From Clostridium_B lapidicellarium (GTDB lineage: Bacteria; Bacillota; Clostridia; Clostridiales; Clostridiaceae): a stretch of 64,000 bases of DNA. The notes under the pieces are model-generated. The model was not told the DNA's origin. It searched no databases and saw only the letters and a list, made by a program, of their open reading frames with translations. Of this stretch, positions 35,386-43,891 are shown one piece after another (the first letter of the stretch is position 1; every line of letters begins with the position of its first letter). Made by a program: the position numbers and the translations under genes. The stretch spans positions 17,397 to 81,396 of the forward strand of contig NZ_JBGFFE010000014.1 of assembly GCF_041224415.1 (NCBI RefSeq). Direction: 5' to 3'.

Positions 35386-36406
35386 CATCTGTTTTTACAC
35401 CCAGCAGGTTCAATATGAAAATGAACAGGGGGATACCTATGAGAAGTCCCCATATGCCCATGAGGTGCTGGGAAACTATAAGTACTATAAAAGTGAAAAA
35501 TATAGGCAGCTGCACTTTGGAAGACATTAACTTGGGGTTTAAAATATAGCTCTCAATGGCGTGGACTATTGCAATCATAATCAACACGTATATTACTTTA
35601 GTAATACCACCTATGCTGAAGGCAATAATACACAGTGGAATGAGAGATATGAGTACTCCGGCTATTGGTATCAAACTCAGCATAAATATCATGAAACCTA
35701 TAGTGACCAGTTGGGGAAAGTTCAATATGTAAAGCATTATTACTGAGATAATGGTATTGATAAAAGCTATCAGAATCTGAGCTTGAATTACCTTGCCAAA
35801 AGTGTTTAGAAAATTTTCGCCAAAAAAGCACAGATATTCATATAATCCGGATACCTTACTGTATTTGAATTTTTGCACAAAGGAAATAATTTTATGCTTT
35901 TCCAGCATGAAAAATAGGCTGAGTATTATGGAAATGAATGTGTTGAGACTCCATTTTCCAATATTTGCAGCAAGTTGCAGGGACATGTTTACTCCCGATT
36001 TCAAATAGCTTTTTATGTCGATTTCACTTAATATATTTATTATGTAGCTTTCAATCGTATTGGACTTAGGATTTGTTTTAGTATTTGATATACTGCTTGA
36101 TATGTTGTTTATTATATATTTTGTCTGGCTTACGATCTGCGGAACTATTTTCACAATAATTATTCCTATGGATAAAAACAAGAGTATATAGAGGATTGAA
36201 GTAGTCAATTTTTCTTTTGCCGAAGTTACTTTATGGACTTTCCTAAGTAGAAGATTCTGTAAACTGTTCATTATGTAAGAAAATAAGAAAGTAAGCAAAA
36301 ATATGTCAAAAAAGGATCTAGACCAATAGAAAAAAATGATTAAAGCAATAAAAAAAAGTATTCTCTTTGTAGATTCTTTTGAAAAAAAATCTTTTATAGA
36401 ACTCAT
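35381..36406 (-). CDS. AI-2E family transporter / PerM-type permease
   Basis: 341 residues with about eight membrane segments in the family's usual pattern. The central coiled region runs about 110-140. The conserved late block VLISLIPLCIIAFSIGG, IAIVHAIESYILNPKLMSSKVQLPIFFTFIVLIVSQHLMGIWGLLIGIPL is diagnostic. The family includes exporters of AI-2 and Na+/H+ antiporters; the substrate here is unknown. AAGGAGA precedes the ATG on the minus strand. Confidence 0.88.
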   Translation of the reverse strand: MSSIKDFFSKESTKRILFFIALIIFFYWSRSFFDIFLLTFLFSYIMNSLQNLLLRKVHKVTSAKEKLTTSILYILLFLSIGIIIVKIVPQIVSQTKYIINNISSSISNTKTNPKSNTIESYIINILSEIDIKSYLKSGVNMSLQLAANIGKWSLNTFISIILSLFFMLEKHKIISFVQKFKYSKVSGLYEYLCFFGENFLNTFGKVIQAQILIAFINTIISVIMLYILNFPQLVTIGFMIFMLSLIPIAGVLISLIPLCIIAFSIGGITKVIYVLIMIAIVHAIESYILNPKLMSSKVQLPIFFTFIVLIVSQHLMGIWGLLIGIPLFIFILNLLGVKTDE

Positions 36407-36549
36407 ATTTTATCTCCTTGATATGTTTTATATAGTATTCTTAAAGCAAATATTGTATTGATAATAATTTTTTGATAGAATTTTGTCTATATAATATTAT
36501 AATGGTTATCTTGTGAGAATTTCAAGTGATGGAAGGTAAAAATTTGTTC

Positions 36550-36578
36550 TTGCATATTTATAATATTTAATGTATAAT
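36550..36578 (+). promoter_or_regulatory. Promoter of the second solute-binding gene, twin of 16095
   Basis: TTGCAT (36550-36555), 17 bases, TATAAT (36573-36578). Spacer and flanks are nearly the same as at 16095-16123, so the two binding proteins are probably co-regulated. Confidence 0.6.
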
Positions 36579-36604
36579 TATTAAAAATAATTGGAGGGAA
36601 AAAT

Positions 36605-37414
36605 ATGAAAAGAATAGGTATAATAATGCTGAGCGTAATTATGGCATTTACGCTTTTTACAGCTTGTGGATCTAGTACGTCCGGCAACAGCGGAGTGGAT
36701 AATTCACTTCAAAGGGTTAAGGATTCCGGCAAGCTTTCTATAGGATTGGATGATTCCTATCCGCCTATGGAATTTAGAAATGACAAGAATGAATTGGAAG
36801 GGTTTGATATAGATCTGGGGAAAGAGCTTGCCAAAAAGCTGGGAGTGAAATATAATCCTGTGGTAACGGATTTTAATGGAATAGTTTTAGCATTGAAATC
36901 CGGGAAATTTGATGCCATATTGGCTACGCTCAGTATAACCGATGAGAGGAAAAAAAGCATAGATTTTGTAGGCCCGTATATAAATGGAGGACAGATAATT
37001 GTAGTTAAATCAGGAAACAAATCTATAAATACCAAAGAGGATCTGAAAAACAAGATAATTGGAGTTCAGCTTGGAAGTACTGGTGAACAGGCGGCTGGCA
37101 GCGTAAACGGCGTTAAGGAAATTAAAAAATATGATAAAATAACGGAAGCTTTTCACGAGGTCAATATAGGCAGAATTGACGCCCTGGTATGTGATTCCGA
37201 AGTTGGTGAATATTACGTGGCAAAGGGCAGGAAAGATTACACCATACTTAAAGACAAGCTTACTAAAGAACCTGTGGGAATAGGAGTGAATAAGAAAGAC
37301 AAAAAATTGCACCAGGCTTTAAGTAAAGCAATGGATGAGCTTAAAAAGGACGGTACTCTATCTAAACTTTCTGTAAAGTGGTTTGGTCACGATATATACA
37401 AGGATAATAATTGA
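36605..37414 (+). CDS. Family 3 amino-acid-binding lipoprotein (ABC transporter)
   Basis: 269 residues. Lipoprotein signal peptide ends at FTAC (Cys21) in the same way as the paralogue at 16165. Binding-domain motifs are GLDDSYPPMEFRNDKNELEGFDIDLGKELAKKLG and DAILATLSITDERKKSIDFVGPYINGGQI. The two proteins look more than half identical by eye. It stands alone between its promoter and a terminator, without permease or ATPase genes. It may present arginine-related or other amino acids to a shared permease. Confidence 0.87.
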   Translation: MKRIGIIMLSVIMAFTLFTACGSSTSGNSGVDNSLQRVKDSGKLSIGLDDSYPPMEFRNDKNELEGFDIDLGKELAKKLGVKYNPVVTDFNGIVLALKSGKFDAILATLSITDERKKSIDFVGPYINGGQIIVVKSGNKSINTKEDLKNKIIGVQLGSTGEQAAGSVNGVKEIKKYDKITEAFHEVNIGRIDALVCDSEVGEYYVAKGRKDYTILKDKLTKEPVGIGVNKKDKKLHQALSKAMDELKKDGTLSKLSVKWFGHDIYKDNN

Positions 37415-37418
37415 TCTG

Positions 37419-37460
37419 AAGAAGGGTAAAAGCTGTATGGATACTTTTATCCTTCTTTAA
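37419..37460 (+). terminator. Terminator of the solute-binding gene
   Basis: AAGAAGGGTAAAAG (37419-37432) pairs with CTTTTATCCTTCTT (37444-37457), one G-T pair, then TTAA. Confidence 0.75.
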
Positions 37461-37537
37461 TATGTTATAAAATAGTAGTATGATAACCTTGATATTGGAT
37501 AAAGGTAGTGAGTTCAAAAAGAGGAGGGAAACTTTCT

Positions 37538-39292
37538 GTGATAGAACAGATAAAAAATGATTTGCAGGATATAGCGGAAACCATCAAGGCAGTAGTTGAC
37601 ATCGATATTACTATTATGAACAGAGAGCTTTTGAGGGTAGCAGGTACCGGAAAACTTAAAAAAAAAGTTGGATTGAATGCGCCTAGAAATTCCGTGTTTG
37701 AAAAATGTCTGAAAAGTGGGAAATCATATTTTATTGAAAATCCAGGAAATTGCAGTGAATGTATAGTCTGTGAAACAAAGACCCAATGTGATGAAAAGGC
37801 AGAAGTGTGTTTCCCGATAATTATAGATGGCAGGGCAGAGGGCGTCATAGCTATGATAATATTTGATGAAAGTAAAAAGGATATGTTTTTAAAAAAAAGA
37901 GACAGCTATAAGAATTTTGACAGGAGGATGGGGGAACTTATTTCTTTTAGGATAAAAGAAAAAAAGATGCATCATAAATTAGAATGCAAGTCTACTGAAC
38001 TTTTAACCATAATAGATTCTGTCAATGAGGGAATTATAACCATAGACAATCATAATAGAATATTGAGTTTAAACAGGTATATAAAGGAAAAATTTAAATT
38101 GAAAGAAACCTGCCTTGTAAATAAAGATGTAGATAGAATAATTCCCAAGAGAATAGTGGATAAATTTCAACCCAGCAATTATTATATAGAAGAGGAAACT
38201 GTAACTTTGGATTTTAATAAATCAAGATTTAATTTTTTATTGTCTGTAAGACCTATAATTTCCAATGGGGAGATATATGGGGCGGTAATAACTTTTAAAG
38301 ATTTTAATAAATTGCAGCAATCTGTATTTAAAATAGATGGTAAAAACTCCATGTTTAGATTTAAAGATATAATAGGAAGCAGCAGCATTTTTACCCAGGT
38401 TAAGGATCAGGTAAAACAGGTGGCAAAAAAAGATATGCCCGTTTTGCTTCTGGGTGAAAGTGGTACGGGGAAAGAGCTGTTTGCCAGGGCCATACATTAT
38501 GAGAGCTATAGAAAAAATGAAGTATTTATGCCTATAAACTGCGGTGCCATACCTGAAACGCTGATGGAAAGCGAGCTGTTTGGATATGAAAAAGGAGCTT
38601 TTACTGGTGCCAGCAACAGCGGAAAGATGGGAAAGTTTGAAATAGCAAAAGACGGTACTATATTTTTGGATGAAATAGGGGATTTGCCTTTACACATGCA
38701 GGTAAAACTTTTGAGGGTGTTAGAGGAAAAAGAGATTATGCGTATAGGCGGTGTAAGTACGATAAAAGTAAACCCTAGGATAATAGCAGCTACGAATAAG
38801 GATCTGTATGATCTGGTGGAAAAAGGCCAGTTTAGAGAAGACCTGTTTTACAGGCTGAATGTGATTCCAATAAGAATTCCTGCTCTCAGGCAGAGAGGAA
38901 ATGATATACTGGAACTTTCACAGTATTTTTTGGATAGGTACAACAACATATATGATAAGAATATAAAAGGGTTTTCTCAAAAGGTAAAAGAAATGTTTTT
39001 GGAGTACTCCTGGCCTGGAAATGTCAGGGAACTTCAAAACCTTATAGAATACGCCATGAATTTTGAAAAAAAAGATTTGATAACTTCTGAGACCATAGGG
39101 AGAAGGACTGGTGAAGGCAGCAGCAATGTTTTGGAAGGTGATAGTCTTAAAGATATGGTGTTGAAGTATGAAAAAAGAATTATAAATAATTTTATAGAAA
39201 AATATGGCTCGGATACCGATTCTAAAAAGCTTATAGCTAAGAAATTGAGAATAAGTCCGGCCACCTTGTACAGAAAAATGGATAAAAGCTGA
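37538..39292 (+). CDS. Sigma-54-dependent transcriptional activator with cysteine-rich sensor
   Basis: 584 residues from GTG 37538, nine bases after GGAGGG; a GTG 30 bases earlier is poorly spaced. Residues about 1-140 form a sensor with a cysteine cluster NCSECIVCETKTQCDEKAEVC (C-x2-C-x2-C-x5-C-x6-C). A PAS-like domain follows (about 150-270). The AAA+ domain (about 285-510) has Walker A GESGTGKE, the sigma-54-contact motif GAFTGA and Walker B GTIFLDEIG. A Fis-type helix-turn-helix ends the protein (SKKLIAKKLRISPATLYRKMDK). The gene downstream has a matching sigma-54 promoter, so it is the likely target. Confidence 0.92.
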   Translation: MIEQIKNDLQDIAETIKAVVDIDITIMNRELLRVAGTGKLKKKVGLNAPRNSVFEKCLKSGKSYFIENPGNCSECIVCETKTQCDEKAEVCFPIIIDGRAEGVIAMIIFDESKKDMFLKKRDSYKNFDRRMGELISFRIKEKKMHHKLECKSTELLTIIDSVNEGIITIDNHNRILSLNRYIKEKFKLKETCLVNKDVDRIIPKRIVDKFQPSNYYIEEETVTLDFNKSRFNFLLSVRPIISNGEIYGAVITFKDFNKLQQSVFKIDGKNSMFRFKDIIGSSSIFTQVKDQVKQVAKKDMPVLLLGESGTGKELFARAIHYESYRKNEVFMPINCGAIPETLMESELFGYEKGAFTGASNSGKMGKFEIAKDGTIFLDEIGDLPLHMQVKLLRVLEEKEIMRIGGVSTIKVNPRIIAATNKDLYDLVEKGQFREDLFYRLNVIPIRIPALRQRGNDILELSQYFLDRYNNIYDKNIKGFSQKVKEMFLEYSWPGNVRELQNLIEYAMNFEKKDLITSETIGRRTGEGSSNVLEGDSLKDMVLKYEKRIINNFIEKYGSDTDSKKLIAKKLRISPATLYRKMDKS

Positions 39293-39297
39293 TTTTT

Positions 39298-39329
39298 ATC
39301 AAAAATGAGAATTAGTTATCATTTTTGAT
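39298..39329 (+). promoter_or_regulatory. Candidate upstream activating palindrome (UAS 1)
   Basis: Perfect 11-base arms ATCAAAAATGA and TCATTTTTGAT around GAATTAGTTA. It lies about 115 bases before the sigma-54 -24 element, a usual enhancer distance. A related half, TATCATTATTGAGAATTA, is repeated at 39398-39415. It could also act as a weak terminator for the activator gene. Confidence 0.55.
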
Positions 39330-39397
39330 ATATGAAGCAGATTTAAACTGCCAGGAGAGTGGAAGCATATATATAAAATAGCGTGCTTTCATTCTTT

Positions 39398-39415
39398 TAT
39401 CATTATTGAGAATTA
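39398..39415 (+). promoter_or_regulatory. Candidate second upstream activating site (UAS 2)
   Basis: TATCATTATTGAGAATTA matches the left part of the palindrome at 39297-39329 (TATCA-A-TGAGAATTA in common). It lacks a good right arm. Confidence 0.35.
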
Positions 39416-39440
39416 ATATTGGATAATTGGGCTTGAAGCA

Positions 39441-39458
39441 TTGGCATGAAAAGTGCTT
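39441..39458 (+). promoter_or_regulatory. Sigma-54 (-24/-12) promoter of the desulfidase gene
   Basis: TTGGCATG-AAAAG-TGCTT has GG at 39443-39444 and GC at 39455-39456 with exactly ten bases between, as the sigma-54 consensus requires. It is 50 bases before the GTG start. Confidence 0.85.
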
Positions 39459-39507
39459 ACATATTAGTTTATACATGAATATTAATTATAAGAGGAGGTT
39501 TTTATCT

Positions 39508-40779
39508 GTGAAAGATTATAAATTATTGGTAAGTATATTGAAGGATCAGGTAGTACCGGCTTTAGGATGTACAGAACCGGTAGCAGTAGCTTATGCTGTT
39601 GCCAAGGCAAGGGAAGTTCTGGAAGAAGATGTGGATGAACTGGATATATATGTCGATAAAAATATATTTAAAAATGGTAAAGAAGTGGGAATACCAGGTA
39701 CAGATAAAAAGGGGATCCTGACGGCAGCTGCCCTCTCTTTGGTTATAGGTAAGTCGGAATACAGACTGCAGGTATTGAAAGATGTTTCAGATGAAAGCCT
39801 GAAAAGTGCACTTGCCATAATAGATAAAAATATAATTAAATTAAAATTAAAAAAAGATGCAATGGGTCTGTATATAGAGGTAATTGCCAGGAATGGCAGT
39901 GGCTCTTCCAGAGTTATCATAAAAGATAGCCATTTGAATATAGTGCTGGTTGAAAAAAATGGAAGACAAATTTTTTCAAAGGACAGTAAAGGTGCAGGTG
40001 CTGATAAACCATCTTTAAGGGATAAAATTAAAGAATTTACTATAAGGGATTTTAAAGATTTTGTGGACAATATTTCTTATGAGAAAATAAAATTCATTGA
40101 GGATGGAATAAGTATGAATGAAAAAATGGGTGAAATAGGCCTCAAGTTGAATTTGGGAATAGGTATAGGACATCTGTTTAATGATAATTCGAATGTGGAG
40201 CAGTATGCAAAAGCGATTACGTCTGCTGCTTCGGAAGCGAGAATGTCAGGTTATCCCCTGCCTGTAATGAGCAGTGCAGGAAGCGGAAATCACGGATTGG
40301 TGGCCATACTGCCCATAGCTGTAATTGGAGAGAAAATGAAAATTGAAAGAGAAAAAATAGTTAGAAGTGTTACGCTGAGCCACCTTGTAACCATATATAT
40401 AAAAAGTTATACAGGGGCATTGTCTCCGGTCTGCGGGTGCGGGGTAGCAGCTGGTGTGGGAGCTAGTGCAGGACTTTCTTACTTAATGGGTGGAAATTTA
40501 ACCCAGATAAAGGGAGCTATCAAGAATATGATTGCAGGTATAAGTGGAATGATATGTGACGGGGCGAAAGTTGGATGCTCGTATAAATTGTCTATATCCG
40601 TAAGTGCAGCTTTGGATGCTGCTAAAATGGCAAATAAAAATATTTTCATACCATCTGAGGATGGCATACTGGATGAATCAGCGGAAAAAACTATTCAAAA
40701 TTTAGGACGGGTATCTGTTGAGGGAATGGCAAATACAGATGGAGTCATTTTGGATGTAATGATGGAAGGATGCAAATAA
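39508..40779 (+). CDS. L-cysteine desulfidase / UPF0597 (YhaM/CyuA-like) protein
   Basis: 423 residues from GTG 39508, directly after AGGAGG and downstream of the sigma-54 promoter. The family signatures are VPALGCTEPVAVAYAVAKA near the start, MSSAGSGNHGLVAILPI (about residue 255), ALSPVCGCGVAAGVGASAG and GMICDGAKVGCSYKLS. The conserved cysteines fit an Fe-S-dependent serine-dehydratase-like lyase. Characterised members break L-cysteine into pyruvate, ammonia and sulfide. It follows a sigma-54 activator with a cysteine-rich sensor, which fits thiol or cysteine induction. Confidence 0.87.
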   Translation: MKDYKLLVSILKDQVVPALGCTEPVAVAYAVAKAREVLEEDVDELDIYVDKNIFKNGKEVGIPGTDKKGILTAAALSLVIGKSEYRLQVLKDVSDESLKSALAIIDKNIIKLKLKKDAMGLYIEVIARNGSGSSRVIIKDSHLNIVLVEKNGRQIFSKDSKGAGADKPSLRDKIKEFTIRDFKDFVDNISYEKIKFIEDGISMNEKMGEIGLKLNLGIGIGHLFNDNSNVEQYAKAITSAASEARMSGYPLPVMSSAGSGNHGLVAILPIAVIGEKMKIEREKIVRSVTLSHLVTIYIKSYTGALSPVCGCGVAAGVGASAGLSYLMGGNLTQIKGAIKNMIAGISGMICDGAKVGCSYKLSISVSAALDAAKMANKNIFIPSEDGILDESAEKTIQNLGRVSVEGMANTDGVILDVMMEGCK

Positions 40780-40790
40780 TCAATGCTTTG

Positions 40791-40838
40791 AAAATTGGCT
40801 GCCGTACAAAACTCAATTGTACGGCAGCCAATTTTCTG
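40791..40838 (+). terminator. Strong terminator of the desulfidase gene
   Basis: A perfect 19-bp stem: arms 40791-40809 and 40817-40835, core TTGGCTGCCGTACAA, loop AACTCAA, then TTTTCTGTC. Confidence 0.9.
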
Positions 40839-40972
40839 TCTCAATATATAAATTAGCACAATTATTAAAAAATTCGATAAATTGTGTAAATTTATTTCAC
40901 ATTAGAATATTTTGTGGTAATATTAAATTAACGGATATATGAAAACCCCGTAAAAAAGGAGATGTAAACGTT

Positions 40973-41278
40973 ATGGATACAAACAATAAATGCCCGGAAA
41001 AAATTATTTATGGATGGGATAATCTGTCTAAATTTTTAACTTTTGTTGGATGTATTTTCTGTTTACTTACTGCCTACAAAGCTTTTTTAGGACTGGTTAT
41101 GATTTCATATGCTTTTTGGAGAAGCCGATCTAAAAATACAATGAGGAGGATTAGAGAAGAGAGGGCATTCCTAAAATTTTTGGATGATGTGTTTTGTGCA
41201 ATCTACAGTGCGAAAAATGGCAGAATATTTTTTGAAAGGAAATCGAAATTTAAAACCCAAAAAAAATATAGGAGATGA
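40973..41278 (+). CDS. Small membrane-associated hypothetical protein
   Basis: 101 residues. One or two hydrophobic segments (about 18-50: LSKFLTFVGCIFCLLTAYKAFLGLVMISYAFW) are followed by a strongly basic cytoplasmic tail. I do not recognise a family. A good ribosome site (AAAGGAG) and a terminator at 41331-41382 support a real monocistronic gene. Confidence 0.6.
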   Translation: MDTNNKCPEKIIYGWDNLSKFLTFVGCIFCLLTAYKAFLGLVMISYAFWRSRSKNTMRRIREERAFLKFLDDVFCAIYSAKNGRIFFERKSKFKTQKKYRR

Positions 41279-41330
41279 AATGCCGCATAACTATAATGTT
41301 ATAAAATTTGTACTTTTGTAGCAATATATT

Positions 41331-41382
41331 AAAAGGAAGTATGTAATGGTGATTTTCAAATCACTGTACGTACTCCCTTTTT
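41331..41382 (+). terminator. Terminator after the 101-residue gene
   Basis: Long imperfect stem: AAAAGGAAGTATGTAATGGTG against CACTGTACGTACTCCCTTTTT, loop TTTTCAAA, with the terminal T tract part of the stem. Confidence 0.75.
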
Positions 41383-41390
41383 AAAAGTTG

Positions 41391-41444
41391 ATTATCAATA
41401 GTGATATATATCACTATTGATAATTAGCTAAAACATGGTATAAT
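41391..41444 (+). promoter_or_regulatory. 34-bp perfect palindrome overlapping the degV-padR promoter
   Basis: Positions 41391-41424 are a gapless perfect palindrome, 17+17 bases, left arm ATTATCAATAGTGATAT. The -35 TTGATA (41417-41422) lies in its right arm, and TATAAT is at 41439-41444 after 16 bases. This is the expected site for a strong repressor, probably the PadR protein two genes down. Confidence 0.7.
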
Positions 41445-41498
41445 TATTGTGTTGCAAAAATTTATTTGAAATTTTGTAAAAACTGGAGGGAATAAAAT

Positions 41499-42350
41499 TT
41501 GGAGAAAATTGCTTTGATAACGGATAGTACAAGTGACATACCTAAGGATATAGTAGATAAATACAATGTAAATGTGCTTCACTACAGGGTAATATATAAG
41601 GACAGGGAATTTATCGACGGTATAAATGTGGATTCAAAATATATTTATGATAATCTGGATAGGGAAATACCTACATCTTCACTACCGCCTATGGATGAGA
41701 TGGAAACCCTATTTAGCAATTTGCAGAAAGAGGGATATACCCATGCCATAGCTATAACACTTTCAGGCGGACTGACTGGTATCTTCAACGGGATAAAGCT
41801 TGTCAGTGAAAATTATCCCGGTATTAAAACTTACATATATGATTCTAAGTCAATTTCGGCAGGAGAAACTATGCTGGTGGAGGAGTGTGCGAAACTTATA
41901 GAAAAAGGCGTATCTTTTGATGAAATAGTAAATAGGCTGCCCTCTCTGAGAAAAAGATTACATTTATATTTTGTAGTTGGAACATTGGAGTATTTGAAAA
42001 GGGGAGGAAGAATAGGAAAGATAGCCGGAAGTATTGCGGAGCTTTTAAACATAAAACCGATTGTAGCTGTAGACGTAAATGATGGGAAATACTATACTTA
42101 TGATAAGGTAAGAGGGAGAAAGAGATCTTTAAATAGATTGATTAAAATTGCAAATGATATTCTTAGGACTAAAAAGTGTAGAATGGCAGTGATGCATGGA
42201 TGTGCCCTTGAGGACTCCAAAAAGATATTTGATGTGATTAAGAAAAATTCAAATGTAGTTTCTGCCACTTTTGGAGGTAATATAAGTCCTGTATCGGGGG
42301 TACACAGCGGACCTGGTTTGGTGGGTTTAGTGTTATTTGAGGAAGAATAA
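41499..42350 (+). CDS. DegV-family fatty-acid-binding protein
   Basis: 283 residues from TTG behind GGAGGG. The DegV pattern is clear: ALITDSTSDIPKDIVDKYNVNVLHYRVIYKDREF, the SLPPMDEM segment, AITLSGGLTGIFNG, LEYLKRGGRIGKIAGSIAELLNIKPI and a C-terminal HSGPG. DegV/FakB proteins bind a fatty acid for phosphorylation by FakA. No FakA or kinase gene is adjacent. It is followed after 5 bases by a PadR regulator and preceded by a large palindrome. A second DegV lies at 61869. Confidence 0.9.
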   Translation: MEKIALITDSTSDIPKDIVDKYNVNVLHYRVIYKDREFIDGINVDSKYIYDNLDREIPTSSLPPMDEMETLFSNLQKEGYTHAIAITLSGGLTGIFNGIKLVSENYPGIKTYIYDSKSISAGETMLVEECAKLIEKGVSFDEIVNRLPSLRKRLHLYFVVGTLEYLKRGGRIGKIAGSIAELLNIKPIVAVDVNDGKYYTYDKVRGRKRSLNRLIKIANDILRTKKCRMAVMHGCALEDSKKIFDVIKKNSNVVSATFGGNISPVSGVHSGPGLVGLVLFEEE

Positions 42351-42355
42351 TTTGT

Positions 42356-42817
42356 ATGAGTAAATTTAATTTAGGAAATAGTACCAAAGAAGAGGAAAAA
42401 CGCTTATATGAAGAGTACAAGAAAAGGCTTGCCGAGCTTAAGAAGATAAAAAGAGAAAAAGAAGCTGTAGGACAGGTATTTACAAAGGGTCTTTTGCAGA
42501 TATATGTGCTACATATTCTAAGTATAGAGCCTACTAATGGAAATGACATATCCCGTAAAATAGGAGAGAGAACCGGAGGAAGGTGGATACCCAGTACTGG
42601 CGGAATATATCCACTGTTAAAGAAATTGGAAAAAAATAAATTAATTGAAGGTAAATGGGATAATTCCAAGAATAAAATGCAAAAAATATATACTTTAACA
42701 GATCTGGGTATATGTGAATTAAAAAATAAAAAGAAACTTTTAAAAAATAGAATAAAAGAAGCTCTGGAAGTATTTAATATTGTCTACGAAGATCTGTATG
42801 GTACTTCAAAGGAATGA
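42356..42817 (+). CDS. PadR-family transcriptional regulator
   Basis: 153 residues. A charged N-terminal helix (about 1-40) precedes the PadR winged helix (VFTKGLLQIYVLHILSIEPTNGNDISRKIGERTGGRWIPSTGGIYPLLKKLEKNKLIEGKWD, about 40-110) and a short C-terminal dimer helix. PadR proteins usually repress their own operon. Here the operon is degV-padR and the 34-bp palindrome at 41391 is the obvious site. Confidence 0.9.
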   Translation: MSKFNLGNSTKEEEKRLYEEYKKRLAELKKIKREKEAVGQVFTKGLLQIYVLHILSIEPTNGNDISRKIGERTGGRWIPSTGGIYPLLKKLEKNKLIEGKWDNSKNKMQKIYTLTDLGICELKNKKKLLKNRIKEALEVFNIVYEDLYGTSKE

Positions 42818-42828
42818 AATGATCATTG

Positions 42829-42873
42829 GGTTCAGGTGGGATTTGACCGTATCTCCACCTGAACCGTCTTTTA
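42829..42873. terminator. Bidirectional terminator between padR and the TerC gene
   Basis: GGTTCAGGTGG (42829-42839) pairs with CCACCTGAACC (42855-42865), then GTCTTTTA. Confidence 0.85.
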
Positions 42874-43650
42874 ATTTGCCTTAAAATGTTGTTCTTCAAA
42901 CTCTCTCTTATTTTTCCCCCTGATATCCTTGCTGTTATTTGCCTTGAAATGCTGTTCTCTAAATTCTTTTAGGGAAAAATAAACAGGTCTGCTTGTTCTG
43001 TAGACTCCATAGAGAAATACAATTGCAGCTGCACCAAAAGAAACCACATTTATTATCATGGGAGAAGTGAAATTATGCAGGAGTCTGTCTTCTAAAAGCA
43101 TTTTAAAAGCTGTATGGGCCAGTATAGCGCCGCCTATGTATATTATTATAGGATGCTTATTCATGAGTTTTGCTACATATTGACTTCCAAAAAATATTAT
43201 GGGAATGTTTAACAGCAATCCGAAAATTATAAGAAATATGTGTCCTTCGGCGGCACCTGCAATTGCCAGTACATTGTCAAGACTCATAGTTGCATCGGCC
43301 ACAACTATATTTGCGATTGCTGCAAAATATTTATTTGATGGATTTATTTGCTTTTTCTTTATTTGCTTTGACTCGGGTTTTATAAAATTCCACGTGATTT
43401 TTACAAGTAGAATTCCACCGATTAATTTTATGGGGAGCCATTCTATTAGCAGTATATAGGTGATAAGACATGCAAATACTATTCTCAGAAGAACCGCAGC
43501 GAATACTCCAATCATTGAAGCGGACTTTGCATGTTTTTTTGGCAGATCTTTAGTTGCCAGGGCAATAACTCCTATATTGTCACCGCTTAAAACTATGTCC
43601 AGCAAAGTTATTTGTAAAGCTCCCGATAAAAAGGCAGCTAAATTATTCAT
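42871..43650 (-). CDS. TerC-family membrane protein (YjbE-like)
   Basis: 259 residues from ATG 43650, nine bases after AAAGGAG. About seven membrane segments. The TerC metal-binding motifs are LDIVLSGDNIGVIALATKDLP in segment one and VADATMSLDNVLAIAGAAEG in segment five. Bacillus YceF/YkoY relatives export manganese. No yybP-ykoY manganese riboswitch is visible upstream. The C-terminus carries two copies of an EQHFKAN-ending unit, about 22 residues apart, from a 66-bp tandem duplication. Confidence 0.88.
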   Translation of the reverse strand: MNNLAAFLSGALQITLLDIVLSGDNIGVIALATKDLPKKHAKSASMIGVFAAVLLRIVFACLITYILLIEWLPIKLIGGILLVKITWNFIKPESKQIKKKQINPSNKYFAAIANIVVADATMSLDNVLAIAGAAEGHIFLIIFGLLLNIPIIFFGSQYVAKLMNKHPIIIYIGGAILAHTAFKMLLEDRLLHNFTSPMIINVVSFGAAAIVFLYGVYRTSRPVYFSLKEFREQHFKANNSKDIRGKNKREFEEQHFKAN

Positions 43651-43891
43651 TCTCAAATACTCCTTTTAATGATATAATTATAGTTATTATGTCTACAAAG
43701 TAATATATTCCATGAACATGCTAAATATTACCTCAATGTTGTTTGCTGACCCTATTGTAACATATGCATTGTATAATGTAAAGTATATTATATAATATGG
43801 TTTTAATATCTATATAATTTAGACTATAATATATTATTGTAAAAGTTGGAGTTAGTTTGGTAATCTGATGCAGAGAAGGTGAGTTAGGATA

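Noticed and set aside
40839..40972. Rex-binding site before the 101-residue membrane gene
   Set aside because: CACAATT/AATTGTG arms are present but too far apart and do not match the Rex consensus.
43651..43891. yybP-ykoY manganese riboswitch before the TerC gene
   Set aside because: Neither strand shows the conserved aptamer segments; the region is AT-rich promoter DNA.
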